The position numbers and the translations under genes were made by a program. From an uncultured Acidimicrobiales bacterium (GTDB taxonomy: Bacteria > Actinomycetota > Acidimicrobiia > Acidimicrobiales > SHLQ01): a stretch of 64,000 nucleotides of DNA. The notes below the pieces were generated by a model that worked only from the letters and a program-made list of their open reading frames with translations, did not search any database and had not been told where the DNA came from. Below, piece after piece: positions 35,418-43,208 of the stretch. The DNA lies in the NCBI GenBank assembly GCA_937934655.1, contig CALGZB010000070.1:18957-82956 (forward strand), given 5' to 3'. Position 1 is the first letter of the stretch, and each line of letters opens with the position of its first letter.

Positions 35418-36611
35418 ATGGATATGATTCAAGGCCGGCGGAGCCCTCACGACGAAAGCGTTGCGCTTGAAGCAATTCGCGACGTAGTGCGGATCGCTCA
35501 GATATCAACCAATGCAGTCTTCGCTCAATTGTGTGTGGGTCCCGAGGTGGTTGCCTGGTCTGGACAGACTGATGAATTCCAGCCCGTACTCGAACTCATC
35601 ACCATCGCCGAACTTCACTCCTCTGGCGCGATCATCTCCCTCGAGGGCGGTCTTCCGTCGTGGGCTGTTTCGATGCAGGCGGTCTCACTGACCGGCCCGC
35701 ATGCCGAACCAGCATGGCTGCTTGTCATCTCTGACGAGGAGAGTGCCTTCGATGAAAAGTCGACAGAGCTCTTGGAGATTGCTGGCTCGCTCGCCGAGCG
35801 CTCGCTCGACCGGACCGTCGAACATGCACGGCTCGCCGACATCAGCGAAGAACTTCGCGTCACCCAAGCCGATCTTCGCGTCAGTAGTCAACAGCTCGAA
35901 ATCTCAAACCGCGAGCTCGAACAGTTTGCCTATGTCGCGTCGCATGAGCTGGTCTCTCCCCTTCGCGCCGTATCGGTCTACGCCCAGCTTCTTCAGCAGA
36001 TCCTTACCGATACCGAACTCGAATCCGGGACCACTACCAAAGTCGAATCTTGCGTTGATGAAATCACCCGAGGCGTCAGCCTTATGAGTACCCAGGTGCA
36101 GAGCCTGCTCGAACTCTCCAGCGTCAACGCGACGGCCACCACACTCGAACCTGTCGAACTCTCAGAGGCTGTCGGCAATGCGCTCGACACCCTCGCGCCG
36201 CAGTTGGAGGAAGCCAACGCCAACATCACGGTCGAAGCACTCCCAATCGTTCTCGGGCAGCTCGTGCCTCTGCAGGGCGTCTTCGCCAACCTGGTCTCGA
36301 ACTCGTTGCGCTACTCTCACGCCGATCGTCAGCTCGAAATAGAGGTCTCCGCCAGCGCGACGACGACCCACACCAGAGTTACGGTTCGAGACAACGGTGT
36401 CGGTGTCACCGAAGCCGACGCTGACCGGATATTTGGACTGTTTGAGCGAGCCTCGACCACCACCGATGGCACGGGGATCGGCCTGGCGTTGAGCCGTCGC
36501 ATTGTTGAATCGTTCGGCGGCCGAATCGGTGTGACGTCGGGGATCGAAGAAGGCTCCGAGTTCTGGGTTGAGCTGTCGAATGCCGCAACCTGGCCGGTCG
36601 AAGATTCGTAA
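35418..36611 (+). CDS. Cytosolic sensor histidine kinase with GAF-like input domain
   Basis: 397-residue kinase without membrane segments. The N-terminal region (about 15-145) is GAF-like (L-L-V-I-S-D-E-E-S-A-F and L-E-I-A-G-S-L-A-E-R), followed by a coiled-coil linker. HisKA has H176 in A-S-H-E-L-V-S-P-L-R; the ATPase has the N box L-V-S-N-S-L-R-Y, G1 D-N-G-V-G-V and G2 G-T-G-I-G-L-A-L. A TTG-started extension to 35382 is possible. It lies near an unpaired LuxR-type regulator and a photolyase, so its signal could be light or redox (inference). Confidence 0.85.
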   Translation: MDMIQGRRSPHDESVALEAIRDVVRIAQISTNAVFAQLCVGPEVVAWSGQTDEFQPVLELITIAELHSSGAIISLEGGLPSWAVSMQAVSLTGPHAEPAWLLVISDEESAFDEKSTELLEIAGSLAERSLDRTVEHARLADISEELRVTQADLRVSSQQLEISNRELEQFAYVASHELVSPLRAVSVYAQLLQQILTDTELESGTTTKVESCVDEITRGVSLMSTQVQSLLELSSVNATATTLEPVELSEAVGNALDTLAPQLEEANANITVEALPIVLGQLVPLQGVFANLVSNSLRYSHADRQLEIEVSASATTTHTRVTVRDNGVGVTEADADRIFGLFERASTTTDGTGIGLALSRRIVESFGGRIGVTSGIEEGSEFWVELSNAATWPVEDS

Positions 36612-36747
36612 CGGCTTTCGGCAGACGTGCCGAAATAGGGCCGACGAGATACGGCAGAAGAAAGAGGGCTGCAGAAAGAGGGAATAGGTGAGCGCCACGC
36701 CGGGTTGCCGGGTGACCTGTCCGAATCCTTGGAGATCTCTGCAACCA

Positions 36748-37353
36748 ATGCGACCAACCCCTTTTGCTGCCGGCGCCCTCGCTGCCGGCCTTTTGCTCTC
36801 TGCTTGTGGGGGCGGCGGTGAAACGACAAGTACCGGCGCAACACCTGATGCCGGAACCGAAACCAGCTCTGGTGCGAGCCCGGCCGACCTGGCAGAGGAA
36901 AACGCCCAATCCTTACAAAGCACCGACGACGGCCGCACCAGCGAGGTTCTCAATATCGCCGATGGGTCAATCACCAGTCTGCAAGAGGCCGTCACTGGCG
37001 ACCGTCCCGTATTGCTCTGGTTCTGGGCACCTCATTGACCGACCTGCCGGCGCGAAGGCCCGGCCGTTGAGCAGTTTGCTCAAGCCAACATCGACAAGAT
37101 TCAGATCATCGGCATCGGAGCCCAGGACGACTTCGGTCAAGCCCAGGACTTCTTGGGCGACACCGGCGTCGCCACGCCTGAGATGCTGTACGACCCAACC
37201 TTCAACACGTGGCGGGCCTTTGGTGTCACGACAAACTCCCAAATGAAACTGCTCACCCCAGACCTCGACGCGAGCTCTGACCTTCTGTTCGGCTTCGGCG
37301 AGGATGAGCAAGCAGCCATCCTTGACGCGCTGCCAGCCTTTGCCCCGCAGTAA
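36748..37353 (+). CDS. TlpA/thioredoxin-like lipoprotein, candidate selenoprotein (in-frame TGA at 37036-37038)
   Basis: 201-residue exported thioredoxin-fold protein read as one frame through a single TGA. N-terminal lipoprotein signal with lipobox L-S-A-C (C20), a Gly/Ser/Thr-rich linker, then a TlpA-like domain: L-L-W-F-W-A-P-H-U-P-T-C-R-R-E. The TGA (residue 97) takes the place of the first, nucleophilic Cys of CxxC, while C100 is kept. After the TGA the frame continues with typical thioredoxin-fold sequence (I-I-G-I-G-A-Q-D-D-F, A-T-P-E-M-L-Y-D) to the natural stop. A 7-bp hairpin lies 28-45 nt after the TGA. A formate dehydrogenase with a Sec-type TGA in the same window supports Sec decoding. 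An upstream GTG (36688) is an alternative start. If the TGA were a real stop, the protein would lack its active site. Confidence 0.75.
37067..37083 (+). promoter_or_regulatory. Candidate SECIS hairpin of the lipoprotein
   Basis: TTGAGCA (37067-37073) and TGCTCAA (37077-37083) form a perfect 7-bp stem with a GTT loop. The loop starts 35 nt after the TGA, inside the 16-37 nt spacing reported for bacterial SECIS elements, and has G in its first position. A second stem GCCGG/CCGGC (37046-37064) lies between. It lacks the GGTCT loop of the formate dehydrogenase element, so it is weaker evidence. Confidence 0.45.
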
Positions 37354-37453
37354 CCGCCGTATCGGCCAGTCTGGTTGAACGATGCCGTGTGGGCAGAGGA
37401 ACCCTCCTCTTGCCCGTGCGGAGTGCTCGTTCCGGCAGTACCGTGAACAACGT

Positions 37454-38407
37454 ATGCGTTCCTTTAGCGCCGGTAACTTCGGCAACACTGATGACCCCTG
37501 GTTTCGGGTTGGCAACATCAACGTCACCACCACGATTGCCTTCGTTGGTATCGGTATTGTGGGCCTACTCGTCTGGATGATCGAAGGGCCGAGCCGCAGC
37601 ATCTCGCAGAACTTCTGGTTGTTCGGCGAAGCGTTCCGCGGCTTCGAGGGTGTCGGCACCGCAGGTGGTGGCCAGATATGGCGCATCTTCACCTGGCCGA
37701 TGTTTCATGAAGCTGGCGCTCGGGTGTTCTGGGTGATCCTGATGTTCGCCATCTTCTTCATGTTGGGAAGCCAGCTCGAAGCGAAGATGGGGCGCAAGGT
37801 CTACACCTCATTTATCGCAACCCTCATCGTCGTGCCGTCGATCCTCGTCACGTTGATTCAGATCGGTGTCCCAATGCAGGGCGCCGTCGGCGGCCTTCGC
37901 TTCGTCGAACTCGGTGTTCTCATTGGCTTTGGCCTGGCGTTTCCTGAAGCCGTGTTCTTCTTCGGGATCCCTGCCCGGTTCCTCGCCGCCGGAATCGTTG
38001 TTATCGAGTTCATCCAAACGGTCGCCGACCGGAACACACTCGGTCTGGTATTCGGCTTCCTTCTCGTCGCTACGGCACTCCTTGCGATTAGAGCATTTGG
38101 TCACGCTCCCGATGACCAGTGGATTCCTCTGATCCCAGTTCCCGCCAACCTCGGCGGCACCGCTGCACCAAAGGCGGCCAAAAAGAGCGGCGGACCAAAC
38201 CTGAGTCGCCCTTCGCGTAAGCGAGCCAAAAGCAATCTCTCTGTGGTGCCACCGACCGACCCAGTGCAAGATGATCTCAACGACATGGAGATCGACTCGC
38301 TTCTCGATCAGGTCGCCAACGAAGGTCTCGACAGTCTCACCAAGGATCAACGAAAACGGCTCGAGCAACACTCGAAGCGGCTTCGTAAACGCGACGAAGG
38401 AAAGTAG
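37454..38407 (+). CDS. Rhomboid-like membrane protein, probably without protease activity
   Basis: 317-residue protein with about six hydrophobic helices in the first 215 residues and a basic cytosolic tail. The layout (W-R-I-F-T-W-P-M-F-H near the second helix, G-S-Q-L-E-A-K-M-G-R after the next) is like rhomboid-superfamily proteins. The usual catalytic G-x-S-G is not present, so it is likely a pseudo-rhomboid. The tail ends with a D-S-L-L-D-Q-V-A-N-E-G-L-D-S-L-T-K helix pair that is common at the C-terminus of bacterial rhomboid-like proteins. The start is taken at M-R-S-F-S-A; the open frame reaches 37382. Confidence 0.65.
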   Translation: MRSFSAGNFGNTDDPWFRVGNINVTTTIAFVGIGIVGLLVWMIEGPSRSISQNFWLFGEAFRGFEGVGTAGGGQIWRIFTWPMFHEAGARVFWVILMFAIFFMLGSQLEAKMGRKVYTSFIATLIVVPSILVTLIQIGVPMQGAVGGLRFVELGVLIGFGLAFPEAVFFFGIPARFLAAGIVVIEFIQTVADRNTLGLVFGFLLVATALLAIRAFGHAPDDQWIPLIPVPANLGGTAAPKAAKKSGGPNLSRPSRKRAKSNLSVVPPTDPVQDDLNDMEIDSLLDQVANEGLDSLTKDQRKRLEQHSKRLRKRDEGK

Positions 38408-38412
38408 GCGCC

Positions 38413-39192
38413 ATGTCGGAGCCTTCTCCTTCGCCCGCGTCGATCGCCCAGCAGGCCTCCGACTTCTACGTCCTGTCAGCACGAGATGGCAAGAGCCGTG
38501 CCGCCGTCGAAACGTACGTTGGCGACACGTACATCCAGCACAACCACCGGGTACCTGACGGCCCCGAAGGCTTCCGTAAGCGATACCACGACATGTCTCA
38601 CGACTACGGGTATCGCGATGTTGCCGTCATCCGGGCCTTCGCCAACGATCACACGGCAGTTCTCCACACGGTTGAAGATCGCGGCGATGGTGGCGTATGG
38701 GTTGCCATGGTCCTGCTGCGATTCCTCGACAACAAAATCATTGAGCAGTGGGACAACTTCGTTGAGGTTCCGGACTTTGCGAGCGGCTTGGCGTTCACGA
38801 GCGGCCCATCAACAACATCGACCCTCGAGACCACCGACGACACCGCCGATCGTTCACGAGCGGTGATCCAAGCACTCATCGATGGCGACCCAATGGCAGC
38901 CGCACCGGCCTTCGACCACCGCAAGTTTCGCCATCACGACACAACGTTGACGGCACGCACGTTCGCCGCCGAGTGGTTCGAAAACCGTTCCGACATCGCT
39001 GTCACCCAGATTCACCAAGTCGTGGCGCACCACAACTTCGCGGCGGTGCAAAGCGAAGGCCTCGTCGATGGCACGCCTACCGCTTTCACCGATTGTTTCC
39101 GTTGCGAGCAAGGCGTCATCGTCGAGCATTGGGGCGTTTCCGAGACCATCGTCGACGCCGCCGCATCTGCTCATACCAACGGCAAGTTCTAA
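38413..39192 (+). CDS. Tandem SnoaL/NTF2-like protein
   Basis: 259-residue protein with two NTF2-like domains (about 10-125 and 140-250), each of the SnoaL type: Y-I-Q-H-N-H-R-V-P-D-G in the first and F-R-H-H-D-T-T in the second. Both end in an E-Q-W or E-H-W strand. Such domains bind small hydrophobic ligands or act as small isomerases; the function here is unknown. It starts 5 bp after the rhomboid-like gene. Confidence 0.75.
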   Translation: MSEPSPSPASIAQQASDFYVLSARDGKSRAAVETYVGDTYIQHNHRVPDGPEGFRKRYHDMSHDYGYRDVAVIRAFANDHTAVLHTVEDRGDGGVWVAMVLLRFLDNKIIEQWDNFVEVPDFASGLAFTSGPSTTSTLETTDDTADRSRAVIQALIDGDPMAAAPAFDHRKFRHHDTTLTARTFAAEWFENRSDIAVTQIHQVVAHHNFAAVQSEGLVDGTPTAFTDCFRCEQGVIVEHWGVSETIVDAAASAHTNGKF

Positions 39193-39229
39193 AAGGTCAC
39201 GCACCAGCGTCCGACAGGAACACCCCGTG

Positions 39230-39949
39230 ATGCCACGACCGAAGTTCTTGTGGGCCTACGCACTCGTCCTCCACCTGGCTCTCCTGCTCCTGGTGCTCAG
39301 AATCGCGCAACCGAGCCTGGCCATCTGGGGCCCGGTGAGCTCGGTATCTCAGGCCGAAATTCACTACGTGAACATGGTCCAATACCACGAGCGCGGCGAC
39401 GCAGCGCTCCCTCCCGGACGGGTCCTGTTTCTTGGCGACAGCATCACCCAAGGCTTGCCGGTTGCTGCGGCTACCTCCCGCGGCGTGAACTACGGAATCG
39501 GCTCCGACGATACGGTTGGCCTGCTCGCCCGACTCGAAAAGTACGAGTCGATCAACTCGGCGGCAGCCGTTGTCATCGCCATGGGGTCAAACGATATGAA
39601 CCGGGTCACGGACGCAGAACTCTCCACAAACTATGAAGCGGTCCTCGACGCAATTCCGTCCGACGTTCCCGTCATTTGTTCGGCGATTCTCCCAATCGAC
39701 GAACCGGTGCGCAGCAACTGGCTCGACCGCTCAAACAAACGAATCATCAAACTCAACACCGACATCGAGAGCCTGTGTACCAACCGCGGGTACCTGTTCG
39801 TCGATCCAACCGCGGCAATGTCGAATGACGATGGCAACCTCAAGTCGGAGTTTCACGTCGGCGATGGCCTCCACCTCAACGCTGACGGAAATGCCCAGTG
39901 GATCGTCGACCTGAAGGCCGCGTTACAGCAGCTCGGCATTGACGACTAG
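39230..39949 (+). CDS. Membrane-anchored SGNH/GDSL hydrolase
   Basis: 239-residue hydrolase with one N-terminal membrane anchor or uncleaved signal (A-L-V-L-H-L-A-L-L-L-L-V-L). SGNH blocks: F-L-G-D-S-I-T-Q-G (catalytic Ser), the Gly block G-I-G-S-D-D-T, M-G-S-N-D (Asn) and D-G-L-H-L-N (Asp-His pair). It would hydrolyse an ester outside the membrane, for example in cell-envelope glycans or lipids (inference). The GTG at 39227, three bases earlier, is an equally possible start with AGGAA upstream. Confidence 0.85.
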   Translation: MPRPKFLWAYALVLHLALLLLVLRIAQPSLAIWGPVSSVSQAEIHYVNMVQYHERGDAALPPGRVLFLGDSITQGLPVAAATSRGVNYGIGSDDTVGLLARLEKYESINSAAAVVIAMGSNDMNRVTDAELSTNYEAVLDAIPSDVPVICSAILPIDEPVRSNWLDRSNKRIIKLNTDIESLCTNRGYLFVDPTAAMSNDDGNLKSEFHVGDGLHLNADGNAQWIVDLKAALQQLGIDD

Positions 39950-40063
39950 GACTATCTCGGTGCGAAGCTGGGAATGAAACGGCCGTACGATGAGTTCTTT
40001 ATCTCGTACTTAGGTCTCAACGCCTCGGTCCCCAAACCCACAACTCGCCAGGAGGCCCTTCCA

Positions 40064-40456
40064 GTGGCAACGATCGAACTCAACAAGAACAACTTTGAAG
40101 AAACCATCAACCGAGACGGCGTGGTCCTTGTCGACTTCTGGGCCGAGTGGTGTGGTCCGTGCAAGTCCTTCGGGCCGGTCTTTGAAGCCACCTCCGAGGA
40201 GAACCCCGACACCATCTTCGCAAAGGTCGACACCGAAGCCGAGCAAGACCTCTCCGGAGCGCTCGGGATCCAATCGATCCCTACCGTCATGATCTTCCGC
40301 GACGGTATCCAAGTGTTCTCCCAGCCGGGTGCGCTTCCCAAAGATGCTCTCGACGATCTCCTCGTCCAAGTCAACGGACTCGACATGGATGAAGTCCGCA
40401 AAGAGGTCGAAGAACACATCGCAAGCCACCAACACGGCCCCGACTGCAACCACTAA
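40064..40456 (+). CDS. trxA: Thioredoxin with His-rich tail
   Basis: 130-residue thioredoxin. The active site C30-G-P-C33 sits in F-W-A-E-W-C-G-P-C, with the cis-Pro in S-I-P-T-V-M-I-F. GTG start at 40064 with a perfect AGGAGG eight bases upstream; the open frame to 39974 is not used. The core ends near residue 105, and an extra charged helix plus a tail H-Q-H-G-P-D-C-N-H follows, which could bind a metal. It is followed 7 bp later by the SDR gene. Confidence 0.9.
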   Translation: MATIELNKNNFEETINRDGVVLVDFWAEWCGPCKSFGPVFEATSEENPDTIFAKVDTEAEQDLSGALGIQSIPTVMIFRDGIQVFSQPGALPKDALDDLLVQVNGLDMDEVRKEVEEHIASHQHGPDCNH

Positions 40457-40463
40457 CAGCACC

Positions 40464-41228
40464 ATGGAATTGTTCGACACCCGGCCCGGTCAGGCACTCG
40501 TTATCGGTGGAACCGGCGGTGTCGGCAAAGCCACAGTGAAGCGGCTCGCCGCAGAAGGCGCATCGGTCGTGTTTACGTACCGATCGTCCCAAGAGGCAGC
40601 GCTCACACTCATCGCCGAGTGCGATGAGGCTGGAACCACCGTGTCAGCGGTACAACTCGATATCGCCGACTCAGACGCGTGCAAAGCAGTCATAACGGCA
40701 GCAGCCGCAGACGGCCTCCACACGGTCGTCTACGCGGCTGGGCCGAAGGTCCCGCAAACCCACCTCAGTAGGGTCTCGGTGAAGCAGTTTGGTGACGCCG
40801 TCGATGCCGAGGTGAAGGGCTTCTTTCATATCGTTCACGCCGCGCTTCCATTTCTCCGAGAGAACAACGGCTCGATTGTGGCCGTTACAAGTGCCGCTAC
40901 CGATCGTTATGCGGTCCGCGACGGACTCTCTGCAGGACCGAAGTCAGCTGTCGAAGCCTTAGTTCGCGGCATTGCCGCTGAAGAAGGACGGTTCGGTGTC
41001 CGAGCCAACAGTGTCGGCCCGGGCATGCTTCATGACGGCATGGCGGCCGAGTTGATGGCCGAGGGCCACTACGACCAGCACGCGCTCGATGTCGCCACCA
41101 ACAACATTGCGTTGCGCCGATTCGGTTCCTGTGACGACGTGGCGTCAGCCGTGTGTTTCCTCGCCTCAGATCGCGCCGGCTACATCTCGGGCCAGTCCCT
41201 CAACGTCGACGGTGGCTACACCGTCTAA
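40464..41228 (+). CDS. Short-chain dehydrogenase/reductase without the catalytic Tyr
   Basis: 254-residue classical SDR fold. Cofactor motif G-G-T-G-G-V-G, catalytic-type Ser in V-T-S-A-A-T, and the C-terminal S-G-Q-S-L-N-V-D-G-G. Where Y-x-x-x-K is expected the sequence is S-A-G-P-K, so the Lys is kept but the Tyr is Ser. The protein may be inactive, or use another residue (Y in D-R-Y-A-V lies about 10 residues earlier). Start at 40464, 7 bp after trxA. Substrate unknown. Confidence 0.8.
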   Translation: MELFDTRPGQALVIGGTGGVGKATVKRLAAEGASVVFTYRSSQEAALTLIAECDEAGTTVSAVQLDIADSDACKAVITAAAADGLHTVVYAAGPKVPQTHLSRVSVKQFGDAVDAEVKGFFHIVHAALPFLRENNGSIVAVTSAATDRYAVRDGLSAGPKSAVEALVRGIAAEEGRFGVRANSVGPGMLHDGMAAELMAEGHYDQHALDVATNNIALRRFGSCDDVASAVCFLASDRAGYISGQSLNVDGGYTV

Positions 41229-41251
41229 GGCCTCTTCGGGCGAACCCGGAG

Positions 41252-42367
41252 TTAGCGCTTGTAGTTGGGGATCACGAATGGCAGGTCGGAAACATGGCAC
41301 GCCACTCGTTTTCCGCGCACGTCGGCCTCGAGTTGGGTTCCAACGACTGATGCTGCAGCCGATACGTACCCCATGGCGACGGGACCATCGACCGATGCCC
41401 CAAAACCGCCACTGGTAACGACGCCGACCAATTCGCCATCGGCGTTGAAGAGTTCGTTACCTGGCCGAATCGGCCGTCGCTGAGCGGTTCCGATACCAAC
41501 CCGGCTGCGGGTCGGTCCGTCGGCCTGCTGCTGCGCCACAACGTCGGCTCCGGGATAGTCGCCGGCCTCGCGGCGCCGTTTTGGAACCGCCCACATCAGG
41601 CCAGCTTCAACGGGTGTGGTTTCTTCATCAATGTCGCTGCCGTACAGGCAAAGGCCAGCTTCGAGACGAAGACTGTCGCGGGCGGCGAGCCCGGCGAACT
41701 CAACGCGTTCGTCGGCCAAGAGCTTTTCGGTGACGCCAACCACCATGTCGGCCGGCAAGGCCAGCTCGAACCCATCTTCGCCCGTGTAGCCGCTGCGGGT
41801 GATTCGGATATCAGCAGAACCAGCAGGCGTGGTGATTGCGACGATGCCGCCCGTCATGAACCCAAGGCCGGATACATCAATACCGAGGTCGGTAAGAACC
41901 GCTTCTGACTTTGGGCCTTGAAGCGCAATGAGATGCAGGTCGTCGCGTTCGATGACTTCGACACCGGCAAGGGCTTGCAGGTGAGCCACGTCGTGGGCAA
42001 CTCGCGAGGCGTTGACAACAACACTCACTCGTCCATCGGGCATCGCCCAAGCGATGAGATCGTCGAGGATGCCACCTTGGTCGTTGGTGAAAAACGTGTA
42101 CCGAAGCTTGTTCTCGGCGAGCGTGGTGATGCCGCCCGGGACCAACGTTTCGAGCGCTTCAGCTGGGGCGTCGCCGACGAGGTCGACGACACGCATGTGC
42201 GACACATCGAAGATCGACGACGATTGACGCGTATGAAGATGTTCGGCGATGGCACCTTGGCCGTCATAGGACAATGGCATCGAGTAGCCGGCGAATGGCC
42301 CGAACTTTGCGCCCCGGGTTTCGTGAAGCGCATGTAAGAGCGTGGTCTCGAGTTCGGCGTCAGCCAT
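41252..42367 (-). CDS. gcvT: Aminomethyltransferase (glycine cleavage T protein)
   Basis: 371-residue folate-binding T protein of the glycine cleavage system, which makes methylene-THF and ammonia from the aminomethyl group on the H protein. Typical blocks: F-A-G-Y-S-M-P-L at the N-terminus, F-D-V-S-H-M, S-G-Y-T-G-E-D-G-F-E and L-R-L-E-A-G-L-C-L-Y-G. No gcvH or gcvP is nearby. It overlaps the formate dehydrogenase N-terminal gene by 8 nt, so it belongs to the same operon, linking it to one-carbon flow through formate. Confidence 0.9.
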   Translation of the reverse strand: MADAELETTLLHALHETRGAKFGPFAGYSMPLSYDGQGAIAEHLHTRQSSSIFDVSHMRVVDLVGDAPAEALETLVPGGITTLAENKLRYTFFTNDQGGILDDLIAWAMPDGRVSVVVNASRVAHDVAHLQALAGVEVIERDDLHLIALQGPKSEAVLTDLGIDVSGLGFMTGGIVAITTPAGSADIRITRSGYTGEDGFELALPADMVVGVTEKLLADERVEFAGLAARDSLRLEAGLCLYGSDIDEETTPVEAGLMWAVPKRRREAGDYPGADVVAQQQADGPTRSRVGIGTAQRRPIRPGNELFNADGELVGVVTSGGFGASVDGPVAMGYVSAAASVVGTQLEADVRGKRVACHVSDLPFVIPNYKR

Positions 42368-43208
42368 CAGTGTCTCCGTGAACGTACTGCCAGCCGAAGC
42401 GACCCTTAATGCAAAGGTTGCCCCACGTAACCGAGTGGTCGTCGGGGGAAGTGACCTTCACGATGCGCTCGTCCTGGGTGTGAAGCTCAAGGTTACAGCC
42501 GACACCGCAATACGAACAGACCGTGGTGGTCACCGTCTGGTCTTCCGGGCGCCAGTTGGCCACCTGGCGAAGATCAAACTCGGTTTTGAACTGCAGGGCA
42601 TTGGTAGGACAAACCGCCACGCAGTTCCCGCAGTAAACACATGCCGAGTCAGGCAGGGTTACATCGAACTCGGTTGCGATGCGAGCACCGAACCCGCGGC
42701 CCGACATCGAGATGGCGTACGTGTGCTGAGCATCGTCGCCGCAGGCCGAGACGCACTTGTAGCAAAGGACACATTTGTCATAATCGCGAACGTAGAGATC
42801 ATCTTGGATCTTGATCTCTTCGTTCATCCGCTCCGGGTTTTCGTAGCGGTCGGGTTGCGCGCCGTACTTAGCGCTCCACTCGTTGAGCTCGTCAGCCTCG
42901 CTCAGGTCCACACCAGATCCCAGGAACTCAAGAACCATCTTGCGACTGTGGTTCACGCGATCCGAATCGGTGCTAACAACCATTCCTTCTTCGACCGGTC
43001 GCGAACACGACGGCACGAGTGTGCGCGACCCTTCGAGCTCGACCACACAAACCCGGCAGGCGTTGACCGGCGTCAGGTTAGGCCCGTAACAAATCGTTGG
43101 CGTCTCGACTCCGGCCGCGGTGCATGCGTCGAGAATCGTAGATCCCTCGGGCACCGCTACATCGTTGCCGTCGACCGAGATGGTCACCGCTACTTCGGTA
43201 CTAGTCAT
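42360..43208 (-). CDS. Formate dehydrogenase Fe-S subunit (detached N-terminal region of the alpha subunit)
   Basis: 282-residue iron-sulfur protein. Order: [2Fe-2S] plant-type ferredoxin (C-Y-G-P-N-L, A-C-R-V-C, P-S-C), NuoG-like H/C region, two [4Fe-4S] motifs (C-V-L-C-Y-K-C-V-S-A-C and C-V-Y-C-G-N-C-V-A-V-C-P), and finally the Molybdop_Fe4S4 motif C-S-Y-C-G-V-G-C with the distant C-I-K-G-R-F-G-W. In NAD-linked formate dehydrogenases these are the first 270 residues of the catalytic subunit. Here they form a separate protein that ends exactly where the catalytic gene's homology begins. It overlaps both neighbours (4 nt and 8 nt). Confidence 0.85.
   Translation of the reverse strand: MTSTEVAVTISVDGNDVAVPEGSTILDACTAAGVETPTICYGPNLTPVNACRVCVVELEGSRTLVPSCSRPVEEGMVVSTDSDRVNHSRKMVLEFLGSGVDLSEADELNEWSAKYGAQPDRYENPERMNEEIKIQDDLYVRDYDKCVLCYKCVSACGDDAQHTYAISMSGRGFGARIATEFDVTLPDSACVYCGNCVAVCPTNALQFKTEFDLRQVANWRPEDQTVTTTVCSYCGVGCNLELHTQDERIVKVTSPDDHSVTWGNLCIKGRFGWQYVHGDTDG

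Noticed and set aside
36688..37038. Reading the lipoprotein as a truncated 116-residue protein or pseudogene
   Set aside because: The frame continues cleanly for 105 more codons with family-typical sequence, and the TGA is at the redox Cys position, so Sec is the better explanation. It remains the main alternative.
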